Source: Janthinobacterium sp. Marseille (GTDB lineage: Bacteria; Pseudomonadota; Gammaproteobacteria; Burkholderiales; Burkholderiaceae_D). From it: a DNA stretch of 64,000 bases. The stretch is taken from assembly GCF_000013625.1 (NCBI RefSeq), contig NC_009659.1:3844001-3908000 (forward strand), given 5' to 3'. The position numbers were made by a program, and so were the translations under genes. How positions within the stretch are numbered: position 1 is the first letter of the stretch; every line of letters starts with the position of its first letter. The notes beneath the pieces were generated by a model. It was not told the DNA's origin and searched no databases. It saw nothing but the letters and a program-made list of their open reading frames with translations. Below, one piece after another: positions 35,220-45,095 of the stretch.

Positions 35220-36383
35220 ATGAGCGAATCACAAGCGACACCGGCAACAGGTTTCAAACCGAAAAAATCCGTCGCACTATCGGGCGTCACCGCCGGCAAT
35301 ACAGCACTCTGTACCGTCGGCAAGACCGGCAATGACTTGCACTACCGTGGTTACGACATCCTGGATATTGCTGACAGTTGTGAATTCGAGGAAATCGCGC
35401 ATTTGCTGGTGCACGGCAAACTGCCTACCGCCGCCGAACTGAAGGCGTACAAGATCAAACTCAAGGAATTGCGCGGCTTGCCGGCCAACGTGAAAGCGGC
35501 GCTGGAATGGTTGCCTGCGGCATCGCATCCGATGGATGTAATGCGTACCGGTGTCTCGGCCCTCGGTTGCGTAATCCCGGAGAAAGACGACCACAATGCG
35601 CCGGGCGCACGCGATATCGCAGATCGCCTGATGGCTTCGCTAGGGTCCATCCTGCTCTATTGGTATCACTACAGCCATAACGGCAAACGCATCGAAGTCG
35701 AAACCGATGACGACTCGATAGGCGCACACTTCCTGCACCTGCTGCATGGCGAAAAGCCATCCGCGCTGTGGGAAAAAGCAATGCACACTTCGCTGATCCT
35801 GTATGCCGAACACGAATTCAATGCATCCACTTTCACCGGTCGCGTGATTGCCGGTACCGGCTCCGATATGTATTCCGCGATCACCGGTGCTATCGGCGCC
35901 TTGCGCGGACCCAAGCATGGCGGTGCCAATGAATTCGCATTTGAAATCCAAAAACGTTATGAGAGCCCGGATGAGGCCGAAGCCGATATCAAGCGTCGTG
36001 TGGAAAACAAGGAAGTCGTGATCGGTTTCGGCCATCCGGTCTACACCATCTCTGACCCGCGCAACAAAGTAATCAAGGAAGTCGCGCGCACCTTATCGGA
36101 AGAAGCCGGTTCACTGAAGATGTTTGATATCGCCGAGCGACTTGAAACGGTAATGTGGGATATCAAGAAAATGTTCCCCAACCTCGACTGGTTTTCGGCC
36201 GTGTCCTATCACATGATGGGTGTGCCAACCGCGATGTTCACGCCGCTGTTCGTGATCGCGCGTACTTCCGGCTGGGCCGCGCATATCATCGAGCAAAGGA
36301 TAGACAACAAGATCATCCGCCCTTCCGCCCACTATGTCGGTCCGGAAGACCTTGCCTTCGTGCCGCTGGCCAAGCGCAAATAG
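35220..36383 (+). CDS. prpC: 2-methylcitrate synthase
   Basis: 387 residues; AGGAGA precedes the ATG. The citrate-synthase fold is shown by '[20 protein letters not shown]', '[14 protein letters not shown]', '[14 protein letters not shown]' and '[19 protein letters not shown]', which includes the catalytic histidine. The short length (about 380) and the start '[22 protein letters not shown]' are typical of PrpC rather than GltA. It condenses propionyl-CoA with oxaloacetate. It lies 32 bp after prpB in the same operon. Confidence 0.96.
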   Translation: MSESQATPATGFKPKKSVALSGVTAGNTALCTVGKTGNDLHYRGYDILDIADSCEFEEIAHLLVHGKLPTAAELKAYKIKLKELRGLPANVKAALEWLPAASHPMDVMRTGVSALGCVIPEKDDHNAPGARDIADRLMASLGSILLYWYHYSHNGKRIEVETDDDSIGAHFLHLLHGEKPSALWEKAMHTSLILYAEHEFNASTFTGRVIAGTGSDMYSAITGAIGALRGPKHGGANEFAFEIQKRYESPDEAEADIKRRVENKEVVIGFGHPVYTISDPRNKVIKEVARTLSEEAGSLKMFDIAERLETVMWDIKKMFPNLDWFSAVSYHMMGVPTAMFTPLFVIARTSGWAAHIIEQRIDNKIIRPSAHYVGPEDLAFVPLAKRK

Positions 36384-36419
36384 AACCCCTCCCTTTTTAT
36401 TAGCGATTACAGGATTCCC

Positions 36420-37871
36420 ATGTCTGCCCATATTTCAAATGTCCGCCCGAAACACGACAAGGTCCTGGTCGATATCGTCGACTACGTGACCAAGTACAAG
36501 ATTTCATCGAAGCTCGCTTACGATACTGCACGCAATTGCCTGATCGATACGCTGGGTTGCGGCCTGGAGGCGCTCGAGTATCCAGCCTGCAAAAAACTGA
36601 TGGGCCCCATCATCCCCGGCACCGTCGTGCCGAACGGTGCCAAGGTTCCGGGCACGCAGTTCCAGCTTGATCCGGTACAGGCCGCATTCAATATCGGCAT
36701 GATGATCCGCTGGCTGGACTTCAACGACACCTGGCTGGCAGCGGAATGGGGCCATCCATCCGACAACCTCGGCGGCATCCTCGCCACCGCCGACTGGCTG
36801 TCACGTGAAGCCGTGGCAGCCGGCAAAAAACCATTGACGATGCGCGATGTGCTGACCGGCATGATCAAGGCACATGAAATCCAGGGCTGTATCGCGCTGG
36901 AAAATTCCTTCAACAAAGTCGGCCTCGATCATGTGGTGTTGGTCAAGGTCGCATCGACCGCGGTAGTGGCGGAAATGCTCGGCCTGGATCGCGATGAAAT
37001 CCTGAACGCAGTATCGCTGGCCTGGGTCGATGGTCAATCACTGCGTACGTATCGCCACGCACCGAATACCGGCTCACGCAAATCCTGGGCGGCCGGTGAC
37101 GCGACTTCGCGTGCCGTGCGCCTGGCCTTGATCGCCAAAACCGGTGAGATGGGTTATCCATCGGTGCTGACTGCCAAGACCTGGGGTTTTTACGATGTGC
37201 TGTTCAAAGGCCAGCCTTTCAAATTCCAGCGTAAATACGAATCCTATGTGATGGAAAACGTGCTGTTCAAGATTTCCTTCCCGGCCGAATTCCATTCACA
37301 AACTGCAGTCGAGGCAGCCATGACCTTGCACAAGGAACTGGCTCGCGTCGGCAAGAAAGTCGAAGACATCAAGAAAATCACGATACGTACGCATGAAGCC
37401 TGCATCCGCATCATCGATAAAAAAGGCCCACTGGATAATCCGGCAGACCGCGATCATTGCATCCAGTACATGGTTGCCGTACCGCTTATCTTCGGTCGCC
37501 TGACTGCCGCCGATTATGAAGATGATGTCGCTGCCGACAAGCGCATTGATATCCTGCGCGACAAAATCGTTTGTGAAGAAGACACTTCCTTCACCAAGGA
37601 TTACCACGATCCGAAGAAGCGCTCGATCGCCAATGCGCTGACAGTTGAATTCAAGGATGGCAAGAAACTCAAGGAAATCGTGGTCGAGTATCCGGTCGGT
37701 CATGCACGTCGTCGCAAGGAAGGCATCCCGCTGCTGGAAGCCAAGTTCAGGATCAACCTGGCACGGCAGTTCCCGGCCAAACAGCAGCAAAGAATCCTTG
37801 ATGTGTCACTGGATCAAAAGAAACTGGAAGCGATGCCGGTCCATGAATACGTGGATATGTATGTGATCTAG
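36420..37871 (+). CDS. prpD: 2-methylcitrate dehydratase
   Basis: 483 residues, MmgE/PrpD family: '[21 protein letters not shown]', '[21 protein letters not shown]', '[19 protein letters not shown]' and '[13 protein letters not shown]'. It converts 2-methylcitrate to 2-methyl-cis-aconitate without an iron-sulfur cluster. Third gene of the prp operon, 36 bp after prpC. No AcnD or PrpF genes follow, so the cofactor-free PrpD route is used and hydration of methylaconitate relies on an aconitase encoded elsewhere. Confidence 0.96.
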   Translation: MSAHISNVRPKHDKVLVDIVDYVTKYKISSKLAYDTARNCLIDTLGCGLEALEYPACKKLMGPIIPGTVVPNGAKVPGTQFQLDPVQAAFNIGMMIRWLDFNDTWLAAEWGHPSDNLGGILATADWLSREAVAAGKKPLTMRDVLTGMIKAHEIQGCIALENSFNKVGLDHVVLVKVASTAVVAEMLGLDRDEILNAVSLAWVDGQSLRTYRHAPNTGSRKSWAAGDATSRAVRLALIAKTGEMGYPSVLTAKTWGFYDVLFKGQPFKFQRKYESYVMENVLFKISFPAEFHSQTAVEAAMTLHKELARVGKKVEDIKKITIRTHEACIRIIDKKGPLDNPADRDHCIQYMVAVPLIFGRLTAADYEDDVAADKRIDILRDKIVCEEDTSFTKDYHDPKKRSIANALTVEFKDGKKLKEIVVEYPVGHARRRKEGIPLLEAKFRINLARQFPAKQQQRILDVSLDQKKLEAMPVHEYVDMYVI

Positions 37872-37882
37872 CAAGCGTCACC

Positions 37883-37906
37883 AGCTGTGCCGGCATATCG
37901 GCACAG
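37883..37906. other. Hairpin between prpD and prpE
   Basis: GCTGTGCCG (37883-37891) and CGGCACAGC (37898-37906) pair around six bases. There is no following T-run. It may stabilise the prpBCD message or mark a processing point ahead of prpE. Confidence 0.5.
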
Positions 37907-37947
37907 CGACACTATAAATATAGAGATAGCCTGGCCGGAGGAGACTT

Positions 37948-39852
37948 ATGAGTTTCGATGCCGCAGCATACGACGCATTTTATCGTCTGTCAGTTGATGA
38001 CCCGCACAGCTTTTGGGCGACGCAGGCCAAACGTATTGATTGGCACAAGCCATTCAGCAAGACGCTGGATTACGATAAGCCACCTTTCGCCAAATGGTTT
38101 GTCGGTGGTGAAACCAATCTTTGCTACAACGCAGTGGATCGCCACCTCGCGACTCGGGCTGATCAGCCTGCGCTGGTCGCCATCTCTACCGAAACCGATA
38201 CGGAGACGACTTATACCTATGCGCAATTACATGCCGAGGTAAGCCGCAGCGCCGCCATGATGCAGGCGCTCGGCGTCGGGCAAGGCGATCGCGTATTGAT
38301 TTACATGCCGATGGTGGCGGAAGCCGCATTCGCGATGCTGGCCTGCGCCCGCATCGGCGCGATCCATTCGGTGGTGTTCGGCGGCTTTGCGTCGACCAGC
38401 CTGGCGACGCGCATCGATGATGCGACACCGGTCCTCATCATCTCGGCCGATGCCGGTTCCCGCGGCTGTCACGTCACACCTTATAAATGCCTGCTGGATG
38501 AAGCCATTGCATTGGCGGAACACAAGCCTGCCCATGTGCTGATGCTGGATCGCGGCCTGGCACCGATGAAAACTATCGAAGGACGCGACGTCGATTACGC
38601 TACTTTGCGCCGGCAACATATGGATGCTGTGGTACCGGTAGCATGGCTGGAATCGAATGCACCGTCCTACATCCTGTATACCTCGGGCACCACTGGTAAA
38701 CCGAAAGGTGTATTGCGCGATGTCGGCGGCTACGCAGTGGCATTGGCAACTTCGATGGACCTGATCTTTTGCGGCAAACCCGGCGAAACCTTTTTTTGTA
38801 CGTCGGATATAGGCTGGGTGGTCGGGCATTCCTACATTATCTATGGCCCCCTGTTGGCAGGCATGACCACCATCCTCTACGAAGGTTTGCCGATACGACC
38901 GGATGCATCGATATGGTGGAGCATCGTTGAAAAATACAAAGTCACACGCATGTCGTCGGCGCCAACCGCAATCCGGGTATTGAAGAAGCAGCCACTCGAG
39001 CTATTGCAGAAGCACGATCTGTCTTCACTCAAAGCACTGTACCTGGCCGGCGAACCACTCGATCAGACCACCTCGGACTGGATCTCGGGTGTGCTGGGCG
39101 TGCCGGTGATCGACAACTACTGGCAGACTGAAACCGGCTGGCCCATCATCTCGGTCGCCAAAGGCGTAGGTGACAAACCCACCCGCTCCGGCAGTCCCGG
39201 CCAACCGATGTATGGCTACAAGGCCAAAGTCATCAATGAAGAGACCGGTGAAGAATGCGCGCCCAATGAAAAAGGCGTGGTCATTATCGAAGGCCCCTTG
39301 CCACCCGGTTGCCTGCAAACCCTGTACGGCGACGACCAGCGCTTTGTCAGTACCTACTGGCGCAATTTCAAACGCGAAGCCTACTCAACCTTCGACTGGG
39401 GCATACGCGATGCCGATGGCTATTACTTTATCCTCGGTCGCACCGATGATGTGATCAATGTGGCCGGGCACAGATTGGGTACACGCGAGATCGAAGAAAG
39501 CATTTCCAGCCATGCCAATGTGTCGGAAGTCGCGGTAGTCGGCGTCGAAAATCCGATCAAGGGCCAATGCGCAGTCGCCTTCGTCATCCTGAAGAATGCA
39601 GCGGCAGCAGCCGATCCCGACGAAGCGCGCAAGCTGGAAGCTGAAATCATGAAGGTGGTGGATAAACGGCTCGGACCTATAGGCCGTCCGTCACATGTGT
39701 ACTTTGTCAGTGCCCTGCCGAAGACACGCTCCGGCAAACTATTACGTCGCTCGATACAGGCGATTTGTGAAGGACGTGATCCAGGCGATTTGTCGGTGAT
39801 AGAAGATCCGGCAGCATTGCAGCAAATACGTTCGGTGTTGGTGACAGCGTAG
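37948..39852 (+). CDS. prpE: Propionyl-CoA synthetase
   Basis: 634 residues; GGAGG precedes ATG 37948. Adenylate-forming enzyme with the nucleotide motif 'YTSGTTGKPKG' (about 245-255), 'WQTETGWPI' and 'GRTDDVINVAGHRLGTREIEE', and the acylation-step lysine in 'KTRSGKLLRR' (near 597). Sequence style and length match PrpE rather than acetyl-CoA synthetase Acs. It makes propionyl-CoA from propionate, feeding PrpC. It is 76 bp after prpD with a hairpin between, and probably belongs to the same regulon. Confidence 0.93.
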   Translation: MSFDAAAYDAFYRLSVDDPHSFWATQAKRIDWHKPFSKTLDYDKPPFAKWFVGGETNLCYNAVDRHLATRADQPALVAISTETDTETTYTYAQLHAEVSRSAAMMQALGVGQGDRVLIYMPMVAEAAFAMLACARIGAIHSVVFGGFASTSLATRIDDATPVLIISADAGSRGCHVTPYKCLLDEAIALAEHKPAHVLMLDRGLAPMKTIEGRDVDYATLRRQHMDAVVPVAWLESNAPSYILYTSGTTGKPKGVLRDVGGYAVALATSMDLIFCGKPGETFFCTSDIGWVVGHSYIIYGPLLAGMTTILYEGLPIRPDASIWWSIVEKYKVTRMSSAPTAIRVLKKQPLELLQKHDLSSLKALYLAGEPLDQTTSDWISGVLGVPVIDNYWQTETGWPIISVAKGVGDKPTRSGSPGQPMYGYKAKVINEETGEECAPNEKGVVIIEGPLPPGCLQTLYGDDQRFVSTYWRNFKREAYSTFDWGIRDADGYYFILGRTDDVINVAGHRLGTREIEESISSHANVSEVAVVGVENPIKGQCAVAFVILKNAAAAADPDEARKLEAEIMKVVDKRLGPIGRPSHVYFVSALPKTRSGKLLRRSIQAICEGRDPGDLSVIEDPAALQQIRSVLVTA

Positions 39853-39867
39853 TAATCTGCAGCGATA

Positions 39868-39907
39868 AATAAAAAACGCTGGAGTACCGTTACAGGTATT
39901 CCAGCGT
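39868..39907 (-). terminator. Terminator after siderophore receptor 2, convergent with prpE
   Basis: A long hairpin (ACGCTGGAATACC against GGTACTCCAGCGT on the minus strand, one mismatch) is followed by TTTTTTATTT. It serves the leftward receptor gene; the rightward side has no T-run but could still stop prpE transcripts partially. Confidence 0.85.
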
Positions 39908-39925
39908 CATCACTAGTCAGTCAGA

Positions 39926-42454
39926 TCAAAACCGCGGTGTGTACTTCAATGTCAACAAGGCACTGCGTGGCGTACCGTAATAGTTGTTGCCGGTAGTGCT
40001 ATTGTACGAAGGCAGGTAGTAAGTCTTGTCGAAGAGGTTATTCACATTCAGTGCCAGTGATAATTCAGGCGTCACCTGATAAGCGGCACGTGCACTCCAG
40101 ATGGTGAAGCCCGGCACATCGAAGCTGCTATCAAAGCTCAAGGCCTTACTTTGCGTGTTCACACCACCACCCACACTGAATTTACTCAAGTTACCCGGCA
40201 ATTTATAGTCTGCCCACAATCTCAGCATATGTTTCGGAGTCCAGGTACTGAAAACCTTTCCTTCGTTTACAGGATCTATCAGGTACTTGGTGGTATTGAA
40301 GGTGTAACCGCCAAACAGCTGTAAACCACGCAGTACTTCGCCACTGACTTCAGCTTCAAAACCCTGGCTGCGTACTTTACCTGCGGCTCGCGAACAATCG
40401 TTACCGCTACACATGCCCAAGCCATCCGGATCGACTACTGCGCGATTTTTATGATCGTAACGGAATACGGCGAACGATGTATTCACACGTCCATCCGCCA
40501 GCTCACCCTTGATGCCGAACTCATAATTGGTGCCGGTGACCGGTTTGATAGGGGCACCGGAAAGCGTAGGAGCCGACTGCACCTCGAACACATCCGAGTA
40601 GCTGGTGTAAGCCGACCATTGATCACTTAACGCATAGACCAGGCCACCATATGGTGTGAAGCGACCGGAAGCCTCTTGCACACTTTCATAGCGCGGATCC
40701 GTGCCGCGTGCCGGCTGGGAATACATCTGTTCAAACCAGCCGACACGACCGCCGAGGATCGCTGTCAGGCGATCCGTCAGTTGTGCGCGCCAGGTACCGT
40801 AGACACCGGTTTGCTCGACATCATAGCTACTAACGGTACCTGTTGAGCCGGGAGTTGCCGCTATGCTGGCGAAATCCTGCCATGGACGATTATTGTTTAT
40901 CGCAAAGATATTCCCACCTGTGGTCCATCTGCGAGCTACCGCATCATCGGTATGATATCTGGAGTAGTTGGCACCGAAGATGACTTCATGTTTCATCGCC
41001 ATCGCCTCAAAGCGTCCGCGCACATAAGCATCCAGTCCGTATTGCTCGCCTTCCAGGTTCATTGCAAAGTCACCGTAACGCACAGTATTGCCGCCTGGTG
41101 TAATGCCTGTACCCGCCGCGGATATGCGCTGATGCGCAGAAGTGTTCTTTTCTCTCATGGCGACAGCTGATGCCTTGAACGACCAGTTGTCGTTGAAGCG
41201 ATGCTCGAGGTCGGCGTATACGCTGGTCTGATCGTTATATGCCCGGTTCCAGTTCGAGCCTGTATAAGTTGAGCGTGGCAAGCCTATATCGCTCTTGTCT
41301 GCATAACGCGGCAAGCCAATAAAGGACGGGCGAGACCGTGTTTCCTTGTTGCTGATGCCAATGCCGACGGTGGTGTTCGGGCTAATGTCGTAATCCAGTG
41401 CGGCATACAGGGTGCGTGTATTCGCCCAAACATAGTTGATGAAGGAATCGCTCCGATCTTCGTCCACCACCACGCGGCCGCGCAGCGTACCTTCTGCATT
41501 CAACGGGCCACCCGCATCGAGTTGCAAGCCATAGTGATCCCATGACCCGGCTTTACCCGTCACAGTCACCGTCGGTTTTGCCTGACCGCGTTTGCGTACA
41601 AAATTAATCGCACCACCAGGACTATTGGTGCCTTGCGTCAGACCCGCCGCACCGCGTAACACTTCAACTCGATCATAGAAGGCCAGCGATTCGCTGCTCC
41701 AGTTACCAATAGAGTATGTGTTGCGCGGCAGCGGTACGCCATCGTATTGATAGCTGTCGATCTGGAAGCCGCGCGACATGATGACCGTTCCCGGCCCCAC
41801 GCCCTGCGTTGCCACCAGGCCGGTGGTGTTGCCAACGGCATCCGCCAATGTGGTGAGTGCCTGGTCATCCATGCGCTGTCGTGTCAGTACACTGACCGAT
41901 TGCGGAATGTCCTTCAATTTTTGTTCGCCCCGGTTCAGCGTCACTACGCTGGAAGAGTAAGACTGGCTACCCTCCGTGGTCGCGGTTGCAGCCGCTGTCA
42001 CATGCACGGCTGGTAAGGTCGCTTCCGACACCGCTGCGCTTTGGCGACGGATCACTGCACTGGCGCCGTCGATGCTGGCGACCAGGTCGGTGCCATACAG
42101 TAACAAGGGCAAAGCTTCCTGCACGTTATAACTGCCTTGCAAGCCTTTGGTTTTGAGACCGTTCGTCAACTCGGTCGGAAAGGAAAGCAGGATGCCCGCT
42201 TCGCGGCCAAAGCGATTGAGCGCGGCTTCCAGCGATCCTGCCGGGATATTGTAGGTTTTGCGCGCGGCAAAGCTGGCCGGGGTGCCCGGTGCCGCATCTG
42301 CAGCCTGTGCGATTTCCGGCAATGCAAGGATAGTGACTACGCCTGCCACCAGAAAGAGTTGGGAAATGGCGCTGGCGAGTATGGCCGGTCGGCCCGGGCC
42401 AAGGACGCGCGGCTTAAGGCGGTCGCCACCTTCGATACTAAGTGCTTGCTGCAT
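39926..42454 (-). CDS. TonB-dependent siderophore receptor 2 with signalling domain
   Basis: 842 residues. A long signal region ('LFLVAGVVTILALPEIAQAAD') precedes the STN domain ('KTYNIPAGSLEAALNRFGREAGILLSF'), plug ('LKDIPQSVSVLTRQRMDDQALT') and barrel, ending in 'LTLKYTPRF' with terminal Phe. It closely parallels receptor 3 in the plug and in the late barrel ('SRAAGKVRSQGFEAEVSGEV'), so the two are paralogues. It imports a ferric siderophore and signals through the FecR encoded 90 bp upstream. The ligand is unknown. Confidence 0.92.
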   Translation of the reverse strand: MQQALSIEGGDRLKPRVLGPGRPAILASAISQLFLVAGVVTILALPEIAQAADAAPGTPASFAARKTYNIPAGSLEAALNRFGREAGILLSFPTELTNGLKTKGLQGSYNVQEALPLLLYGTDLVASIDGASAVIRRQSAAVSEATLPAVHVTAAATATTEGSQSYSSSVVTLNRGEQKLKDIPQSVSVLTRQRMDDQALTTLADAVGNTTGLVATQGVGPGTVIMSRGFQIDSYQYDGVPLPRNTYSIGNWSSESLAFYDRVEVLRGAAGLTQGTNSPGGAINFVRKRGQAKPTVTVTGKAGSWDHYGLQLDAGGPLNAEGTLRGRVVVDEDRSDSFINYVWANTRTLYAALDYDISPNTTVGIGISNKETRSRPSFIGLPRYADKSDIGLPRSTYTGSNWNRAYNDQTSVYADLEHRFNDNWSFKASAVAMREKNTSAHQRISAAGTGITPGGNTVRYGDFAMNLEGEQYGLDAYVRGRFEAMAMKHEVIFGANYSRYHTDDAVARRWTTGGNIFAINNNRPWQDFASIAATPGSTGTVSSYDVEQTGVYGTWRAQLTDRLTAILGGRVGWFEQMYSQPARGTDPRYESVQEASGRFTPYGGLVYALSDQWSAYTSYSDVFEVQSAPTLSGAPIKPVTGTNYEFGIKGELADGRVNTSFAVFRYDHKNRAVVDPDGLGMCSGNDCSRAAGKVRSQGFEAEVSGEVLRGLQLFGGYTFNTTKYLIDPVNEGKVFSTWTPKHMLRLWADYKLPGNLSKFSVGGGVNTQSKALSFDSSFDVPGFTIWSARAAYQVTPELSLALNVNNLFDKTYYLPSYNSTTGNNYYGTPRSALLTLKYTPRF

Positions 42455-42544
42455 GTTCGATTCCTGTTTTGGTTTAGAGATATGAGCTGCTTAACTCGTA
42501 TGTCCAAGCAGAATCGAAAACAGACCACCTTGATTGAAAAAAAT

Positions 42545-43534
42545 TTAAACGCTCTGCGCCGGCCGTATCGTTACCCAGTAACGTGTCATGAAATGGATTT
42601 CCACCGGCAAGGTCGAACCCAGTGCGGTGAGTATCAAATCCGTATCAGTTAAAGGATAGCTGCCGGAAACACGCATATCCGCAATCGCCGGATCGCAAGT
42701 CAGGCGCCCGCGACGATAACGCGAGAGTTCGGCCAGGAAGTCCTGCAAACGCATGCCGCTGGCGACGATCATGCCTTCAGTCCAGGCACCGTCGTCACTC
42801 TTCAATATCACCGGGTCGGATATGCCATCATGCGTAAACTGCACGCGCTGGCCGGCCTGTATGACACGCTTGAGTCCGGCCCCGTCTTTCGGCCTGATCT
42901 CGACAGCACCTTCGAATACATCCAGTCGACTCACTTCGGTTTGCTGGCGCACAACAAAGCGCGTGCCCACAGGTTGCAGCTCGCCTTGCGCGGTCTGCAC
43001 CACGAATGGCCTTGGCAGCTCCAGGGCATCCTTCGCCGTCGTGATCATGATCTCCCCCCAAAGCAAGACCACGCGGCGCTCCTGTTCGGTAAAGCGTACA
43101 TTGACTGCAGTATCGGTATTGAGGACCAGCTCGGTTCCGTCCACCAGTACGATGGTGCGACGCTCACCCAGGGCGGTGCGCTCGTCTGCCGACCAGGCGC
43201 GCCATGGCAAATATTCTTCCGCCATATAAGCAGTCGCGCCCACGAAGAAGAAAGTTGCCAGGGTTTTGATTGCCGCACGACGTTTGTTGGAACGTGGCGC
43301 AGTCAAGGTTGCATGTGCAAGTGCGGTGGTGAGCGGTGACGCGACACCACGCAATTTGTTATTAACACTTTCTATCCTTTGCCATGCGCGCACATGATCC
43401 GGATGTTGCGCCAGCCACGCTTGCAAGGCTTCACGCGATACATCGCCGGATTGCAAGGCCACCAGCCATTCGACCGCACGCCGCGCAATCTGTGGCGACA
43501 CATCCAGCGTCGATTCCGGTGGTAGCGCGCTCAT
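42545..43534 (-). CDS. FecR-family anti-sigma regulator 2
   Basis: 329 residues from ATG 43534, which overlaps the sigma-factor stop by 4 bp (ATGA); the frame is open further upstream inside the sigma gene. The N-terminal cytoplasmic region ('ARRAVEWLVALQSGDVSREALQAWLAQHPDHVRAW') is followed by a membrane span near 85-105 and the periplasmic FecR domain ('IVLVDGTELVLNTDTAVNVRF'). It transmits the state of receptor 2 to sigma factor 2. Confidence 0.9.
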   Translation of the reverse strand: MSALPPESTLDVSPQIARRAVEWLVALQSGDVSREALQAWLAQHPDHVRAWQRIESVNNKLRGVASPLTTALAHATLTAPRSNKRRAAIKTLATFFFVGATAYMAEEYLPWRAWSADERTALGERRTIVLVDGTELVLNTDTAVNVRFTEQERRVVLLWGEIMITTAKDALELPRPFVVQTAQGELQPVGTRFVVRQQTEVSRLDVFEGAVEIRPKDGAGLKRVIQAGQRVQFTHDGISDPVILKSDDGAWTEGMIVASGMRLQDFLAELSRYRRGRLTCDPAIADMRVSGSYPLTDTDLILTALGSTLPVEIHFMTRYWVTIRPAQSV

Positions 43535-44043
43535 GCCTGCTCCAGCGCAAAGTAGCACTGCACGCCGGCGCGTATCAGGTAGCGTTTGACGGTAGTGATG
43601 GAAATATTCAGTTCGGCGGCAATCTCCGCATGGCTCATATCATCGAGCTGCGCATAGAGGAAGGCGCGTTTGACCGGGATCGGCAAACCATCGAGCATGC
43701 GATCAATCTCGACCAGGCTTTCCAGCAGGATGGCCCGGTCTTCCGGCGAAGGAGCAAACGCTTCCGGCAGCTGCGCCAGTGCATTTAGGTAAGCACGTTC
43801 CAGCTCTTCGCGGCGCCAGTGACTGAACAGCACACGCTGCGCCACCGTAGTCAGGAAGGCGCGCGGTTCACGCGCTGCAATCAATTCTTCCCTGGCCAGC
43901 AGGCGCACAAAAGTGTCATGCGCCAGGTCCGCCGCCTTGCCGGCGTCTCCCAGCTTCTTGCGCAACCAGCCCTGCAACCAGCCGTGATGGTCGCTGTACA
44001 AAGTCGAGATTTCCTGACGGAGTGCGGTTTCGTTGAAAGACAT
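43531..44043 (-). CDS. FecI-like ECF sigma factor 2
   Basis: 170 residues with region 2 ('KAADLAHDTFVRLLAREEL', 'AFLTTVAQRVLFSHWRREELE') and region 4 ('KRAFLYAQLDDMSHAEIAAELNISITTVKRYL'). It is the second gene of an operon led by the DUF2325 gene, eight bases downstream of it, and is coupled to fecR 2. It should drive receptor 2 transcription. Confidence 0.92.
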   Translation of the reverse strand: MSFNETALRQEISTLYSDHHGWLQGWLRKKLGDAGKAADLAHDTFVRLLAREELIAAREPRAFLTTVAQRVLFSHWRREELERAYLNALAQLPEAFAPSPEDRAILLESLVEIDRMLDGLPIPVKRAFLYAQLDDMSHAEIAAELNISITTVKRYLIRAGVQCYFALEQA

Positions 44044-44051
44044 GGGCGACC

Positions 44052-44816
44052 TTACTTTGCCGTCGTTGGTGCGCCGGCCACTTCGAATGCCGCTTTTTGT
44101 GCATTCGTGCTGACCGCCAGCAAATCATCCGCATCACGCACGAAGTGCATCGCACGCGGTTGATTGACCAATACGCATTGTTTGCCGGTACGCTTGCAGT
44201 GATCCTGTATGCGCCAATACGCGTTATGGCTGACGCAACCGGTCTGGCATATCACCAGGTCGGCGGCAACCAGGCTTGCTTCCAGCGCATTTTCATCTTC
44301 ACTGTCCATACCGTCGTGATGCAGGAAGTAACCACCGGCGCGCTCGACTTCCATTTGCGCCACCGAGGTGCCTGACTCATCCTTGCCTATGCAGAGCACG
44401 GACTTTTGACGCAGATCGGCCGGAATCACGGGATGGGCAAGGTTTGCTTCCGGCCTCGCCGGTTTCCCCCACCATTGCCAGCCGAGACGCTCGCGCATCA
44501 GGCTTTGTATATGTTCGGTCAGCGTTTCGACACGGCGCACCAGGCTCCTGCGGGTAGGCAGGCCGGGAATGGATGCTTCCAGTTTCGCCAGGTCTTCACG
44601 GGCAAAAGCGACTTCGGTATCGCGCGCGATCAGCTCCGCACGCAAACGCATTATTTCTCTATCCTTGCGCGCCGACTCCACCCGCAAGGCTTCAATCTGA
44701 TCAACCTGCCGCGCAACCAGTTCGCTGCAACGACTTTGCACCCGACCATATTCGTTGAGCAACACACTGTGCTCACGCGCGATATTGTCGAAGTTGTTGT
44801 TATGGGACTTGCTCAT
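44052..44816 (-). CDS. DUF2325-domain coiled-coil protein in iron-signalling operon
   Basis: 254 residues. An N-terminal coiled coil (about 20-110) rich in Leu, Glu and Arg is followed by a C-terminal DUF2325 domain ('SVLCIGKDESGTSVAQMEVERAGGYFLHHDG', 'LVICQTGCVSHNAYWRIQDHCKRTGKQCVLV'). That domain has a Rossmann-like look and conserved cysteines and histidines. DUF2325 proteins are widespread with unknown function. Here it is the first gene of an operon with sigma factor 2 and fecR 2, directly behind a Fur-box-like site, so it is probably iron-regulated. It may sense metal or redox state or regulate the sigma factor; both are inferences. Confidence 0.83.
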   Translation of the reverse strand: MSKSHNNNFDNIAREHSVLLNEYGRVQSRCSELVARQVDQIEALRVESARKDREIMRLRAELIARDTEVAFAREDLAKLEASIPGLPTRRSLVRRVETLTEHIQSLMRERLGWQWWGKPARPEANLAHPVIPADLRQKSVLCIGKDESGTSVAQMEVERAGGYFLHHDGMDSEDENALEASLVAADLVICQTGCVSHNAYWRIQDHCKRTGKQCVLVNQPRAMHFVRDADDLLAVSTNAQKAAFEVAGAPTTAK

Positions 44817-44898
44817 TTGCTCACCTCCAGGCTGCTCAATTATCGGCTCCGCAAATAGGGCTCAATCCGCATGCCGAACAGTATTCCAGCGCAATTAT

Positions 44899-44919
44899 AA
44901 ATGATAATTATTCTCATTG
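44899..44919. promoter_or_regulatory. Fur-box-like site before DUF2325/sigma 2 operon
   Basis: AAATGATAATTATTCTCATT closely matches the Fur consensus, with GATAAT and ATTCTC halves. It is 83 bp upstream of the DUF2325 start. It is the best Fur match of the three found here. Confidence 0.8.
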
Positions 44920-45035
44920 CGAAGAAACTTACAAATCGTGGAGTCAGGTGTAAACCCACACTGCTTGTGGCCTGCGCTTGCAATCCTGCCAAGCCCCCGA
45001 TGCTTGCCCACCCCTGCGGCAACACAGCAGGCAAA

Positions 45036-45072
45036 TAAAAAAGCCGGAAGAACAATGCGCTCTTCCGGCTTT
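45036..45072 (-). terminator. Terminator after siderophore receptor 3
   Basis: On the minus strand AAGCCGGAAGA pairs with TCTTCCGGCTT across a 9-base loop and runs into TTTTATTT. It lies about 24 bp beyond the receptor 3 stop. Confidence 0.9.
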
Positions 45073-45095
45073 CCGACATTACCTCATTGCAAGAT

